Positions 19,387 through 29,300 of a stretch of 64,000 bases of DNA are shown here, in pieces. The notes under the pieces are model-generated. The model searched no databases. It saw only the letters and a program-made list of their open reading frames with translations, and was not told where the DNA came from. The position numbers and the translations under genes are program-made. Source of the stretch: Prosthecobacter sp. SYSU 5D2 (GTDB lineage: Bacteria; Verrucomicrobiota; Verrucomicrobiia; Verrucomicrobiales; Verrucomicrobiaceae). The DNA lies in contig NZ_JBBYXL010000005.1 of NCBI RefSeq assembly GCF_039655865.1, positions 310,001 to 374,000 of the forward strand. The letters are read 5' to 3'. Every line of letters begins with the position of its first letter. The first letter of the stretch is position 1.

Positions 19387-21348
19387 ATGCTCCGTCCTTT
19401 TCTTGCTCTCCTCATTTGCACGTCGGTCTGTCTGGCGCAGCCCTCGCTGCCGCCGGGCACCCTACCGCTTCCGTCGGCGGCGAAGAACGGCCGGGGGCCG
19501 CTGGCGCTGGACAATCTGCATCATCATTTGTTAGGCTCGGCTTTTGTTCATGGAGGCAAAGGCGCGGATCTGTTCCTGGCGGGCAGTGGCGGGCCGCAGA
19601 TGACGTATCTGTGCCGCTGGCTGGACACGGCGGAAAATGGAGCGCCGGTCTTTGCGCCACCGGTGCCGGTGAAGAGCCCCTTTGTCCGGGGCATTGTTTT
19701 TCAAAGTTCTGACAAGACAGTGCATGGCCTGTGGATTGACAAGGAGGAGATGATCCACACTCTGTTTGATCTGGAGGCCCTGGAGTTCAAGGAGACTAAG
19801 CGCCTGAAGCTGCCGAAGGAGCTGAAAAGTCCGGCCAGCATCGCCGTGCTGGCCAATGCTGACGGCAGTTACGATGTAGCTTTTGAAATGTCGCATGAGG
19901 CCAAAGTCTATAGCGGCAAGAACAGCACGGAAGAGTGGCGGCCCTTCAACTCGTCCGGCATCGCCCAGGGGGAACTGCGCTACAAGTATCTGTATGGTGC
20001 GCACCTGCCTTCCCTGCTGAAAGGCCCGCTGACGGACCTGAAGCAGATCACTCAGACACGGCAGGAAGTGTTCTTTGCCATGCACCGGATGACGGCGGTG
20101 AACCTGGGCAAGGGTCATGAAAGAGATCTCATTACCGGCTCCCGGCAGGGCATCCTGGTGCATTATCACAACCAGGCAGAGATGGGTTTCCAACTGGAGA
20201 AAAAGCGGATGTGCGCTGGCCCGGACGGTATCGCGCTGCGCCACCCCAGCATCAGCACCAGCGTGTGCGCGTATCCCAATGCGGAGGGGCTTTCGGACCT
20301 CATCGCCGGGGGTGAAGGGGCGATCTACTTTTACCGCTTCACGGGCAAGTTTACGTCCAATGGCGCGCCCGTTTATGAAGAGCCAGTGGAGGCCATTCAG
20401 GAGAAAGCCAATCTCTATGCCGGCACTCTGCCCAGCCCGACAACGGTGGACTGGAACGGCGACGGTGTGCTGGACATCGTGGTGGGGAATTCGGAAGGGT
20501 TTGTGCTGTTTTTTGAAAACATTGGCAGCAATGACGAGCCGCGTTTTCTCCCGGCCACCCGCATCCAGGCAGGCGGGCGCGACATCCAGGTGCAGGCAGG
20601 CTATTCCGGAAGTTTGCAGGGTATTCAGGAAGCGCGCTGGGGTTACCTTTCCCCCAACGTGGCGGACTGGAATGGTGATGGCCTGCCTGATATCATCACG
20701 GGAGACATCTCGGGGGATTATCTGGTTTATATGAACCGGGGCAGCAAAAAAGAGCCGAGTTTGGAGGCTGCGCGGCCGATTTATTGTGACGGCATTGACC
20801 TGCGCGGCATGTGGCGGGCGCGCCCGGCGGTGGGAAAAATCGGTGACCGCATGGCGCTGGCCATCGTGGATGGTCAGGACCAGTTTCACCTCTACTGGCG
20901 GATTGATGACTACAACGTGGAGGACGGCGGCAAACTGCTCCAGGAAAACGGCAAACCCATTGGTGCCAGCGGCGGAGTCGGTGGCCGCAGCGGACGCTGT
21001 AAGCTGGACTTCTTCGACTGGAATGAGGACGGCAAGATGGATTTTGTCATCGGCACCGCGAGGACCAATTCCATCCCGGACCAGAAAACCGGTCTGCCGA
21101 TGCCGTTCATTGGCGAGAAAACCCTGGGCACGCCGTTGCTGATGCTGAACACCGGCACGGCGGAAAAGCCCCGCTTCGCCCGGCCCGTCCCCTTCCGTGA
21201 TGAAAACGATGCCATTGTCCAGCCAGGCGGCGCCCATGAGACGGGCGCGGTCGGCACAATGCTGGGCAAAGACGGCCCCAACCTGCTGGTGTGCAGCGAA
21301 ACTGGACGCCTGTATTTGCTGCCTGGCAAGAAGCTGAAAACCCACTGA
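19387..21348 (+). CDS. FG-GAP/VCBS repeat secreted protein
   Basis: A 653-residue exported protein with a short Sec signal (MLRPFLALLICTSVCLA). FG-GAP/VCBS-type calcium-binding repeats are visible as VDWNGDGVLDIVVGN near residue 355, VADWNGDGLPDIITGD near 425 and FFDWNEDGKMDFVIG near 543, the pattern of an integrin-like beta-propeller. No catalytic residues stand out; a binding or scaffold role outside the cell is likely. The gene ends 18 bases before a sulfatase on the same strand, which suggests the two are co-expressed and that the propeller may help present sulfated substrate. The codon pair TTG TTA GGC near 19528 is one copy of the recurrent word discussed in the findings. Confidence 0.82.
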   Translation: MLRPFLALLICTSVCLAQPSLPPGTLPLPSAAKNGRGPLALDNLHHHLLGSAFVHGGKGADLFLAGSGGPQMTYLCRWLDTAENGAPVFAPPVPVKSPFVRGIVFQSSDKTVHGLWIDKEEMIHTLFDLEALEFKETKRLKLPKELKSPASIAVLANADGSYDVAFEMSHEAKVYSGKNSTEEWRPFNSSGIAQGELRYKYLYGAHLPSLLKGPLTDLKQITQTRQEVFFAMHRMTAVNLGKGHERDLITGSRQGILVHYHNQAEMGFQLEKKRMCAGPDGIALRHPSISTSVCAYPNAEGLSDLIAGGEGAIYFYRFTGKFTSNGAPVYEEPVEAIQEKANLYAGTLPSPTTVDWNGDGVLDIVVGNSEGFVLFFENIGSNDEPRFLPATRIQAGGRDIQVQAGYSGSLQGIQEARWGYLSPNVADWNGDGLPDIITGDISGDYLVYMNRGSKKEPSLEAARPIYCDGIDLRGMWRARPAVGKIGDRMALAIVDGQDQFHLYWRIDDYNVEDGGKLLQENGKPIGASGGVGGRSGRCKLDFFDWNEDGKMDFVIGTARTNSIPDQKTGLPMPFIGEKTLGTPLLMLNTGTAEKPRFARPVPFRDENDAIVQPGGAHETGAVGTMLGKDGPNLLVCSETGRLYLLPGKKLKTH

Positions 21349-21366
21349 ATCCTGATCCTGAAACGC

Positions 21367-22806
21367 ATGAAATTCTCCCTCCTGACCAGCCTCCTCCTCT
21401 GCACAACGTCCTTCGCCGCAGAAAAGATGAATGTCCTGTTCATCGCCGCTGACGATCTGCGCAATGACCTGGGCTGCTATGGCGATACCGTGGTGAAGAC
21501 TCCTCACCTGGACCGGCTGGCGAAGCGCGGTCTGGTCTTTGACCGCGCCTACTGCCAGCAGGCAGTGTGCAATCCCTCACGTGCCTCCTTGCTGACCGGC
21601 AGGAGGCTGGACAACCTGCGCATCTGGGACCTGCCCACGCATTTCCGTGAGCATGCTCCCGATGCGGTGACGCTGCCGCAGCACTTCAAAAACAACGGCT
21701 ACTTCACCCAGAACGTGGGCAAGATGTTTCACAACTGGATCCACGAAGTCCAAGGAGATCCCGCCTCCTGGAGCGTGCCGGCGGTGATGCACTTTGCCTC
21801 ACACGGAACGGACAAGGCGCAAGTAGAAGGCGAACTGCCGCCAAACCTGGCCCAGGACCCAAAATGTGAATGCCGGGACGTGCCGGATGAAGCCTACTTT
21901 GACGGACGGGTGGCCTCACTGGCAGTGAAGGCGATTGGCGAACTGAAAGCCAAAAAGGACCCCTTCTTTCTGGCGGTCGGCTTTTGGAAACCGCACTCCC
22001 CTTTCAATGCGCCGAAGCGCTACTGGGACATGTATCAACGCGAAGATGTGCCGATGCCCAAGAACCCGGACTGGCCGGTGGATGCGCCCCGCATCGCCTG
22101 GCATAACGGGCGCGAGATCCGCAGTGACAAGCAGCGCGAGCTGACCCCGGAAGCCATCCGCGAAATCCGCCACGGTTACCTGGCCAACATCAGCTACATG
22201 GATGCGCAGATCGGTCGCGTGCTGGAGGAGCTGGACCGCCAGGGATTGACGGACAAAACGCTCATCGTCTTCTGGTCCGACCACGGTTACCACCTGGGGG
22301 AGCACACCCTGTGGGCCAAGACCTCCAACTTTGAACTGGATGCCCGGGTTCCGCTCATCATCGCCCAGCCAGGCGGGAAAACGGCCGGGCAAAAGACCCC
22401 GGCACTGGCCGAGCTGATGGATCTTTACCCCACGCTGTCCGAGCTCTGTGGCCTCCCCTCCCCGGCGGGCGTGGACGGCGTGAGCCTGGCCCCGGTGCTG
22501 GCGGATGCCACTGCGACTGTGCGGCCTGCCGCGCTGTCCCAGCATCCGCGCCCGGCGTATTATAAAGGAGCCCCGGAAGCGATGGGCTACTCCATCCGCA
22601 GCGCCACGCACCGCTATACCGAATGGCGCGACTGGAAGACAGGTAAGACGCTGGCCACGGAGCTTTATGACCATCAAACAGACCCCGATGAAACCCGCAA
22701 TGTCTCTCTGGACCAGGATAGTGAAGCCGTGGTCAAAGAGCATGCCAAGCTGCTGCAAACGATGAACCCCATCGTGCAGCCCGGCTGGAAACCGGTTCTG
22801 GAGTGA
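21367..22806 (+). CDS. Secreted sulfatase, iduronate-2-sulfatase-like
   Basis: A 479-residue sulfatase with a Sec signal (to about residue 18). The metal segment VLFIAADDLRNDLGCYGD and the maturation motif CNPSRASLLTGRR with Cys68 match the iduronate-2-sulfatase subgroup, as do NVGKMFHNW, GFWKPHSPFNAP and FWSDHGYHLGEHTLWAKT. Members remove 2-O-sulfate from uronic acids or act on algal sulfated glycans; the true substrate here is unknown. The C-terminal YSIRSATHRYTEWRDW and ELYDHQTDPDETRN are typical. It is probably co-transcribed with the FG-GAP gene 18 bases upstream and is convergent with the permease gene ending at 22835. Confidence 0.92.
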   Translation: MKFSLLTSLLLCTTSFAAEKMNVLFIAADDLRNDLGCYGDTVVKTPHLDRLAKRGLVFDRAYCQQAVCNPSRASLLTGRRLDNLRIWDLPTHFREHAPDAVTLPQHFKNNGYFTQNVGKMFHNWIHEVQGDPASWSVPAVMHFASHGTDKAQVEGELPPNLAQDPKCECRDVPDEAYFDGRVASLAVKAIGELKAKKDPFFLAVGFWKPHSPFNAPKRYWDMYQREDVPMPKNPDWPVDAPRIAWHNGREIRSDKQRELTPEAIREIRHGYLANISYMDAQIGRVLEELDRQGLTDKTLIVFWSDHGYHLGEHTLWAKTSNFELDARVPLIIAQPGGKTAGQKTPALAELMDLYPTLSELCGLPSPAGVDGVSLAPVLADATATVRPAALSQHPRPAYYKGAPEAMGYSIRSATHRYTEWRDWKTGKTLATELYDHQTDPDETRNVSLDQDSEAVVKEHAKLLQTMNPIVQPGWKPVLE

Positions 22807-22834
22807 CGTTCCACTCCGTACAGGATTTGAAAGA

Positions 22835-23608
22835 TCAACCGATAATAAGCCAGACGGCGGCCACGAGCGTCATCACAAAGAGAGTCCACTCAAAGGGTTT
22901 TTGCGGGATGCGCTTGAGGATCTGCCAGCCTAGGAGGATGCCCAGCACCACGGCGGGCAGGAGGACGAGATTGGTCATCAATGACTGGGGGTGAATGATC
23001 CCCAGGTTGGCCGAAAAGGGGACTTTGAAGAGATTGATGAAGAGAAAGAAGCGGCTGAAGACACCCAGGTGCTCCTTTTTCTCCAGGCGCTGGGAGAGCA
23101 GGTAAACGGTCATCACCGGACCTGCAGCATTGGCCAGCATGGTGGTGACGCCTGCGCAGAGCCCCATGGCCCAGGCAAATAGGCGGTGGCTGGTGAGCAC
23201 TTGCAGAGCACCCTGGCTGGCATCCAGGAGGAGCTTGAAACCGAGAAGGCTGATGATGAGCCAGCCGATGACCATCCTGGCGGTGCCGTTATCAATTTCC
23301 CCCAGGAGGAAATACCCGGCAATGACGCCCAAAATGGCCGGCGGTGCCATGGGGATGATGCGCCGCCAGCTCCCGCCATGCCGGTTGATAAAATAGCCCA
23401 TGAAATCGGCGACGATAAGCAAAGGCAGCACGAGGCCGACGGAGGCCTTGGCCCCAAAGGCCTGGGCCATCAGTACGACATTCAGGGTGGCGGTGCCAGA
23501 GAGACCGCTTTTGGACAGGCCGATGCACAGCGCGGCGATGCTGGCCAGAATGAGGATGCGGAGATCCCCAGTGAAGAGGGTATGCTGCTGGAGCCAGTCG
23601 GGAATCAA
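22835..23608 (-). CDS. TSUP (TauE/SafE) family membrane permease
   Basis: A 257-residue polytopic inner-membrane protein with seven or eight hydrophobic segments. The N-terminal GLSKSGLSGTATLNVVLMA and the later CAGVTTMLANAAGPVMTVYLL are the two repeats of the TSUP family, which export or import small anions such as sulfite, sulfoacetate or other organosulfur compounds. A place next to a sulfatase makes sulfur-anion transport attractive but this is inference. The start is a TTG at 23608, the first start codon after an in-frame TGA and the one that keeps the family N-terminus; there is no good ribosome binding site, so the start is uncertain. The 156 bases to hicA contain no gene. Confidence 0.85.
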   Translation of the reverse strand: MIPDWLQQHTLFTGDLRILILASIAALCIGLSKSGLSGTATLNVVLMAQAFGAKASVGLVLPLLIVADFMGYFINRHGGSWRRIIPMAPPAILGVIAGYFLLGEIDNGTARMVIGWLIISLLGFKLLLDASQGALQVLTSHRLFAWAMGLCAGVTTMLANAAGPVMTVYLLSQRLEKKEHLGVFSRFFLFINLFKVPFSANLGIIHPQSLMTNLVLLPAVVLGILLGWQILKRIPQKPFEWTLFVMTLVAAVWLIIG

Positions 23609-23764
23609 AGGCGGTCAGGGGTGTGTCCGTCCACTCTTCCGCCCTGGTGGAGCCTTGTCTTGTGATTTTTCCAGAGACCTATTGAAGCCGAATTCTGCGG
23701 TTCAGCACGCTCATGGCAAAATAGAAACGCCTAAAGGAGGAAGGGTTCTTGCCTCTTCCCATCG

Positions 23765-23986
23765 TTACAGCAGTTCGATAAACTCCTCGGTGGTCAAGTC
23801 CGCGTCCCGGATAAGGCTGCGCAAAGTCCCCCGTGCCAGTTCCCGATGATTGGGCACCGACAAGGAGGCCTGGCTTCCGTCTTTGATCAGGATGATGTGG
23901 CTGCCCCGTTGCCTGACGGGCTGCCAGCCGTCCTTGCCAAAGGCTTTGACGGCCTCCGCTCCGCTGATAATCGGCAGAGCGGGCAT
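23765..23986 (-). CDS. hicA: HicA-type toxin (mRNA interferase)
   Basis: A 73-residue HicA toxin of the type II hicBA system. It is a small double-stranded RNA-binding-fold RNase that cleaves mRNAs. The family core is clear: GAEAVKAFGKDGW at the N-terminus, RQRGSHIILIK carrying the catalytic histidine, and SVPNHRELARGTLRSLIRDADLT at the C-terminus. The ATG at 23986 is chosen because upstream sequence in the frame is only the antisense of nothing conserved and overlaps hicB. hicB lies just upstream, 17 bases away, so the order is antitoxin then toxin, opposite to many hicAB operons but common among bacteria with the short HicB. Confidence 0.88.
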   Translation of the reverse strand: MPALPIISGAEAVKAFGKDGWQPVRQRGSHIILIKDGSQASLSVPNHRELARGTLRSLIRDADLTTEEFIELL

Positions 23987-24003
23987 CAGGCCGTGACCTC
24001 CAC

Positions 24004-24192
24004 CTAGTAGGTTTCCACCGTCAGCGGTAACCCGCGTTCCGCCCGCACTTCCAGGCACAGGGAGATGGCCTCCCCTATGTTGACAATGGCTTCCTGGCGT
24101 GTCTGCCCCTGGCTGTGGCAGCCGGGAATGGATGGGCATGAGGTCACCCAGGCTCCATCCTCGTCACGGTCAATGGTGATGTTAAATTTCAT
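24004..24192 (-). CDS. hicB: HicB-type antitoxin, short form
   Basis: A 62-residue antitoxin with the partial RNase H-like fold of HicB: MKFNITIDRDEDGAWVTSCP, PGCHSQGQTRQEAIVNIGEAI, then a last helix. There is no room for the C-terminal DNA-binding domain (HTH or RHH) found in longer HicB proteins, so autoregulation would need another mode. It neutralises HicA by direct binding and is encoded first in the pair. A TTGAAA/TAAACT promoter ends six bases before the ATG, predicting a leaderless mRNA, and a 16-base inverted repeat lies just upstream of the -35. Confidence 0.86.
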   Translation of the reverse strand: MKFNITIDRDEDGAWVTSCPSIPGCHSQGQTRQEAIVNIGEAISLCLEVRAERGLPLTVETY

Positions 24193-24198
24193 GTGGTC

Positions 24199-24227
24199 AG
24201 TTTAGGTGTCATCGGCACGGCTTTCAA
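24199..24227 (-). promoter_or_regulatory. Predicted sigma70 promoter of hicBA
   Basis: On the minus strand TTGAAA (24227-24222) and TAAACT (24204-24199) are separated by exactly 17 bases. Transcription would begin about seven bases after the -10, which is the A of the hicB start codon at 24192, so the message would be leaderless. Prediction by eye only. Confidence 0.5.
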
Positions 24228-24238
24228 CAGAGGATGCT

Positions 24239-24254
24239 GTCCTGCTAACAGGAC
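24239..24254. promoter_or_regulatory. Inverted repeat upstream of hicBA promoter, possible operator
   Basis: GTCCTG and CAGGAC form perfect 6-base arms around CTAA. It lies 12 bases upstream of the predicted -35, a place where an activator or the HicB/HicA complex could bind. It could equally be a chance hairpin. Confidence 0.35.
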
Positions 24255-24345
24255 GCGTGTGGGCCTGCTCGTTTTGCTGCGGCCGATGGATACCACTGTT
24301 TGGATCTGCGGCGTTTACAGCTAGGTGAAGACTGCGGGACCGGGC

Positions 24346-24942
24346 TCAAGGCACAATGGTCACCCGGGTGCCGCTGGGGGCGGCCTCATAGAGATATTGG
24401 GCCATGGTGTAGGGCAGGCGGATGCAGCCGTGGGAGGCGGGGGAGCCGGGATTGGGGATGGGACCAGCGTGCATGCCCACTCCGTAATCAGTGAGGCGCA
24501 TCCAGTAGGGCATTTTGGCACCGAGGAAGCGGCCGCCGGACGCGCTGTGGACCCCGGCGGTGGCATTGCTGCGGAGGACGTTGCCATTGGCATCCACGAT
24601 GCTGCCGTATTTGTTGGAGCGCTTGTTGATGACTTTTTCGGTGATGACAAAGCTGCCGGTTGGGGTGCGGTAGTTGCTGGTGCCGGTGGCGACATAGCTC
24701 CAGCCGACGTTTTCGCTGTTGCGGAAGATGTACGCTTTCTGCTCGCTCAGATCAATGGTGACGCGGACGGGGCCCGGCTGGCCGCTGCCATGCCAGACAA
24801 AGAGCGGGCTGCTGGAGGAATTGGCAGGCTGGACATAGATAGCGCGGCGGACCACTTCCTGACGGGAAAAGGTGGCGGGCATCTGGCAGGCACAGAGAAC
24901 GCAGCCGGCAATGGCAGCCAGAGTGAGTCGTGCAGTCTTCAT
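24346..24942 (-). CDS. L,D-transpeptidase (YkuD domain) lipoprotein
   Basis: A 198-residue exported protein. The N-terminus ends in a lipobox-like LCAC with the lipidated cysteine probably Cys19. The YkuD catalytic domain covers about 58-197: TIDLSEQKAYIF at its start, TPTGSFVITEK, MHAG with His158, and the active-site motif SHGCIRLP with His171 and nucleophile Cys173. Such enzymes form 3-3 peptidoglycan cross-links or attach proteins to peptidoglycan in the periplasm. I chose the ATG at 24942; the open frame extends 44 codons further upstream but that stretch has no signal features. The gene is followed by about 150 non-coding bases before hicB. Confidence 0.88.
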   Translation of the reverse strand: MKTARLTLAAIAGCVLCACQMPATFSRQEVVRRAIYVQPANSSSSPLFVWHGSGQPGPVRVTIDLSEQKAYIFRNSENVGWSYVATGTSNYRTPTGSFVITEKVINKRSNKYGSIVDANGNVLRSNATAGVHSASGGRFLGAKMPYWMRLTDYGVGMHAGPIPNPGSPASHGCIRLPYTMAQYLYEAAPSGTRVTIVP

Positions 24943-25018
24943 AGCGGCGTCATCTTTTCGCCTGGATGAAGGTTTTGCAACGTTTCCTGCAGGGACCGCT
25001 GGAAAGTTTTCTTGCTGA

Positions 25019-26197
25019 TTACTCCCGTAAATTCCAGTAAATCTTGAGATTCTTGGTACGTCGGCCAGCGGCAACGAGATCGGTATCGCGGTCTCCGTCC
25101 AAATCAGTCCCCATCAGGTCCTCACAGGCCATGGTATTGTCATCCAGCAGGGTCATCTGCCAGCCGTTGCCATCCTCCTTGGTGGTGTGGAAAAGCTTCA
25201 CGCCCACGCGGACACCCAGTTTGTTGTTTGCACGCCAGCCGACGGCGATCTGGCGGTTGTTCAGGCCCAAGTAATCGTAACAGGCGAGAGCATGGCCATC
25301 CACCAGGGTATCATCCAGCACCTTGCGCTGCCAAAGGCCGTCCTTGGGTCCGGCGGGCGGCGGGGTGTAAATCACGACCTGGTGACCGTGCATGGGCTCA
25401 ATGGCGGCGATATAGGGCTGGCCACCGGCGAAGGCACCCCAGCGGACCTCTCCCACACCAGCCAGGTCAGGGGTGTCATGGCGGGTGACCCACTGTTCTT
25501 TCCAGCCGTCATCCCCTGGAGTAAGCCGGACAATGCCCTCCCGGCCGCCGAGGAGGAGGGATTCGGCCTCATTTCCAGGGCTGGGCACGACTTCAAAATT
25601 ATGTGTCATGTGCATGCTGTCATGGACCAGGGTGGTATTCCATGGGCGGGTGGCATCCTCAGGCTTGTGATAGGCCAGGATGCGCACGCCGACGCCTTCG
25701 CCATTCTTATTTCCCCGCCCATGCAGGGGGGCGACGATGAGGTCATATTTGCCCGCTCTGTTGCGCACCCAGCGCATGCGGTGGGTGGTTGGTTCATGGG
25801 CCAGCTGGACGGGCTTCCACAACTGCGTGCGGTCGGCAGGGGGCTGGAGGTAAAAGACGGCGCCGCTGGTCTCCGTATCCCCGGGGTTCCACTGGGCGCC
25901 GACGGCGATCTCGGCCTTGCCATCGCCATCAATGTCGCGCGCGGCGATGCAAACGTGGTCTTTTTCGGTGAGTTTTTCAGCGATGATGTGTTTGGTCCAG
26001 GAGGGATTCTGATACCAGACGATGCGGTCCTTGTCCGCCAGGAGGATGTCCTTTTTCCCGTCGCCATCCACATCCGCGAGGGCAAGCCCATAGCCAATGC
26101 CGACCTCGGAATCAATTTCCTGCTCACGAAACTGCGGGCTGACCTGGGCCTGGAGGGTGCTGAGGATGAACGGGATAACTAAAAGTCGAAAAAACAT
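25019..26197 (-). CDS. FG-GAP/VCBS repeat secreted protein
   Basis: A 392-residue exported protein with a short signal (MFFRLLVIPFILSTLQAQ). Calcium-binding FG-GAP repeats are visible as LADVDGDGKKDILLAD (about 42-57), ARDIDGDGKAEIAVG (about 85-99) and GTDLDGDRDTDLVAAG (about 365-380), with a beta-propeller expected between. This short type is common in planctomycetes and verrucomicrobia and is of unknown role, probably carbohydrate or protein binding. I start at the ATG at 26197; the longer frame to 26281 would bury the signal peptide. It is divergent from the giant Ig-like gene and 76 bases upstream of the L,D-transpeptidase gene on the same strand. Confidence 0.82.
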   Translation of the reverse strand: MFFRLLVIPFILSTLQAQVSPQFREQEIDSEVGIGYGLALADVDGDGKKDILLADKDRIVWYQNPSWTKHIIAEKLTEKDHVCIAARDIDGDGKAEIAVGAQWNPGDTETSGAVFYLQPPADRTQLWKPVQLAHEPTTHRMRWVRNRAGKYDLIVAPLHGRGNKNGEGVGVRILAYHKPEDATRPWNTTLVHDSMHMTHNFEVVPSPGNEAESLLLGGREGIVRLTPGDDGWKEQWVTRHDTPDLAGVGEVRWGAFAGGQPYIAAIEPMHGHQVVIYTPPPAGPKDGLWQRKVLDDTLVDGHALACYDYLGLNNRQIAVGWRANNKLGVRVGVKLFHTTKEDGNGWQMTLLDDNTMACEDLMGTDLDGDRDTDLVAAGRRTKNLKIYWNLRE

Positions 26198-26263
26198 AAA
26201 GGGCGATTTTGAGCAATCCCGGCGTGAAGGGCGAGCAAAAGCTGAAGCAGACCTGCAAAAAGA

Positions 26264-26291
26264 TTGACTTTGTAATGACAAAAAGAGTAAT
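26264..26291 (+). promoter_or_regulatory. Possible promoter of the giant Ig-like gene
   Basis: TTGACT (26264-26269) is followed after 16 bases by AGTAAT (26286-26291), in a locally AT-rich stretch about 80 bases before the gene start. Weak match, prediction by eye. Confidence 0.3.
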
Positions 26292-26293
26292 TT

Positions 26294-26327
26294 GTACTGA
26301 ACGAAGTTAGACCGCAGGGTTCAGTAC
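26294..26327. repeat. Perfect 9-base inverted repeat in the leader of the giant gene
   Basis: GTACTGAAC (26294-26302) and GTTCAGTAC (26319-26327) are perfect complements with a 16-base loop. The element ends 46 bases before the ATG at 26374. In RNA it would be a stable 5' stem-loop; in DNA a possible operator. No U-run follows, so it is not a normal terminator. Confidence 0.5.
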
Positions 26328-26373
26328 TCCTGCACCAACGGGTCTGTACCCCAACCCTTTCTCTCCATCCACT

Positions 26374-29300
26374 ATGCCGTCCATTTCAGAACTCCTCACG
26401 CGCCAGGCCCGTGCCTTGATGCTGCCCCTGGTCGTGTTAGCTGCCGGCCTGACGACTCCAGCCCAGGCAACCCCGCCAAAGGCACCGACCAATCTGGCCT
26501 TGAAGACCACCCTGGCGCTGGCACCGCCCGCCTCAGGCACCTCACGCTACTACCGGCTGACCTGGGATGACAACTCCCTGGATGAATCTGGCTTTCGCAT
26601 CGAGCTGCGGTTTGGCAATTCAGGGCCGTTTTTGTTTGTGGATACCGTGTCAGCCAATGTGACAGAGTATATTCTGTCCTACGACTTTGGTAACAGCGGG
26701 GTGGCGCAGTTCCGGGTGGTGGCCTTCAAGCACAATGGCAACAAGGTGGAATCCTCTGCCAGTGTGCCCATTGAGAACGTGGCGACGACCTCGACGGCGA
26801 ATCTAAACGCCCCCAGCAACTTCAGGGTGGCGGAGGTACCCAACGGCGAAGGTGTGAATGACGGAGTACTGAAATTCAGCTGGAAGGACCGCAGCACGAG
26901 CGAGATTTACTACCAGATCTTCTATAAAAAACAGGTGGAAGCAGAAGAGGCTTATCTGCCCATGCTCTACGATCCAGACTTTCCCAACAACCCCGCCAAT
27001 TACGTGCTGCATCTGTATGATAACAAGGAGGGGACTGCGGCGACCGACCGTACCGAGGTGCTGGTCAGGCACAATCTGGTCCCCGGTGAATCCTATCATT
27101 TCATGCTGAGAGCGACACGGCGCCTCCCCTATGGCACGCTGGCGTCCCACCCGGCCTCCAATCTGGACAGTGCCAAGACTTATGTTGAAACGTACCCGAA
27201 TGCGGCACAGACGTATTACACCGCACCCAAGCAGGCAGCGCCAAGCAACCTTACTGGGGAGCCGCTGGACGCAGAACGGGTGATCCTGCGCTGGAAGGAC
27301 AACTCCTTCAACGAAACGGGCTTCGAGCTGAGCTACCGTGCACCGGGAGCGACCACCTGGGCATCCACAGACAAGTTTACTCTGAACCAGGCCAACCTCA
27401 CCTCCTACACCATCACCGTGGGTGCTGGAGGCAGCCTGGAATGGCGCATCCGGGCGATCCATGATAAAAGCGACCTGCCAGTGGAGGCAACCGATTACAG
27501 CGACCCGTACACGGTGTTCATGGATTTCATCAAGCCGGATGGGCTGACCGCCACGACCTCCGGCGCTTCGGGCACGATCAACCTGGAATGGAATGACAGC
27601 TCTGAAGGTGAAAGCAGCTACGACATCTACACCCGGGTGGTGGATGAGGAGACGGTGAACGACACCTGGTACTTTGTGCAAACGGTGCTGGCAGATACAA
27701 CAAGGCTGACCGTCAGCAGCCGGACGGCTTTTGACAACCCTTATGATTACCAGTTTGACGCCGTCCAGGCAGTACCCACGCCCCGGGTGCCGTTGACGAT
27801 TGATGCGGAGCATGAGTTTATCGTCGTGGGCCGCTCCGCCAGCGGAGAGTCTGACCCCAGCAATACCGCCTCTGCCTTCTCCCGGCACGGTTTCACCAGC
27901 CGTGCCTACCATCCTGCGAAAGTAGGAGAGGCCTTTAATTACACGATGACGGTTTCCAATCCATCCAACCGTGCCAGCTGGGCCGTGAACGGTCTTCCGG
28001 AAGGCCTGGAATTCAATGAGACCACAGGCCAGATCACCGGGGAGCCGGAAGAATTTGGTGTTTTTGAGAGTCCTATGACGGTGACGTATACGGGAGGTCA
28101 TTCAGCCACCTTGCCCCTGACGTTGCGCATCCTGAGGGAGCAGACGCTGCCACAGGTGGCGGCCACCTTTTCCCCAATGACCCTGGGAAGCGGGACGCAG
28201 TTTTACCTGGAACTGGAAGACAAGTTTGCAGATGCAGAATTTGAGAAAGCAGTGCGGCTGGATACAACGATGGGGGTGATTGACCTGATGCTGTTCCCCA
28301 GCCTGGTTCCCGAATCGGTGGAGAACTTCATGGGGTATGTGGAAAACGGCCTCTACGATGGCGTCATCTTCCACCGGTCCGTGCCAGGCTTCATTGTGCA
28401 GGGCGGCGGATTCTATCCGGTGCAAGAACCGAATGCCTTTGCCACCGTCGAAAAACGCCCGGCAGGGCTCAATGAACCCGGCATCTCCAATCTGCGCGGC
28501 ACCGTGGCACACGCCAAGGTAGGAGACAACCCGGACAGCGCCACGCATGACTTCTTCTTTAACCTGGAAGACAACAGCCTCAAAACAGGCATTGAACTGG
28601 ACAATCAGAACTCCGGCTTCACCGTCTTTGCCCGTGTGGCAGGGGACGGCATGGAAAAGGTGGATGACATTGCCGAACTGCCAATCGGCCGATACGGCAC
28701 CACAGTGGCGGGGTCCATCATTGTTGACGGCAGCCTGCTCCAGTCTGCAGGGGCATCCGCCCTGACGGATGTGCCGATGAACGTGACGACAGAGGCAGCG
28801 CCAGTGCCGATGAATCTGAATGCCACGGTGCAGATCCGCAGTGCGCGGGAGGTGGGTGCTTTCAAATACGAAGTGGAAAACAGCGACCCAACCGTGGCCC
28901 GTGCAGTGGTGGTGACTGATGGCCGTTTGCGTGTGGACGGCATCTCCCCTGGAACTTCCACGGTGAAAGTGAAGGCAAGAGATCTGGACAACAATCTGGT
29001 GGAGCAGAGCTTTGCCGTGACGGTGGTCAAAGGGCACAAGCTGCCCGTGATCACCCGCCAGCCGGTCTCCGTGGCCGTGCAACCTGGCAAAAAGGCCACG
29101 CTGAAGGTCACTGCAACCGGCACGGATATTCTGTATCAGTGGAGGAAGGGCGGAGTCAACATCACCGGCGCCACCAAAAACACCCATATCATCGCTGCTG
29201 TGCAGGAAGGAGATGTGGGTGAATACGATGTGCAGGTGAGCAATGCCACCACCGTTCTGACCAGCGATACGGTCCGGGTGGATTTCCGGTCGGCACCGGT

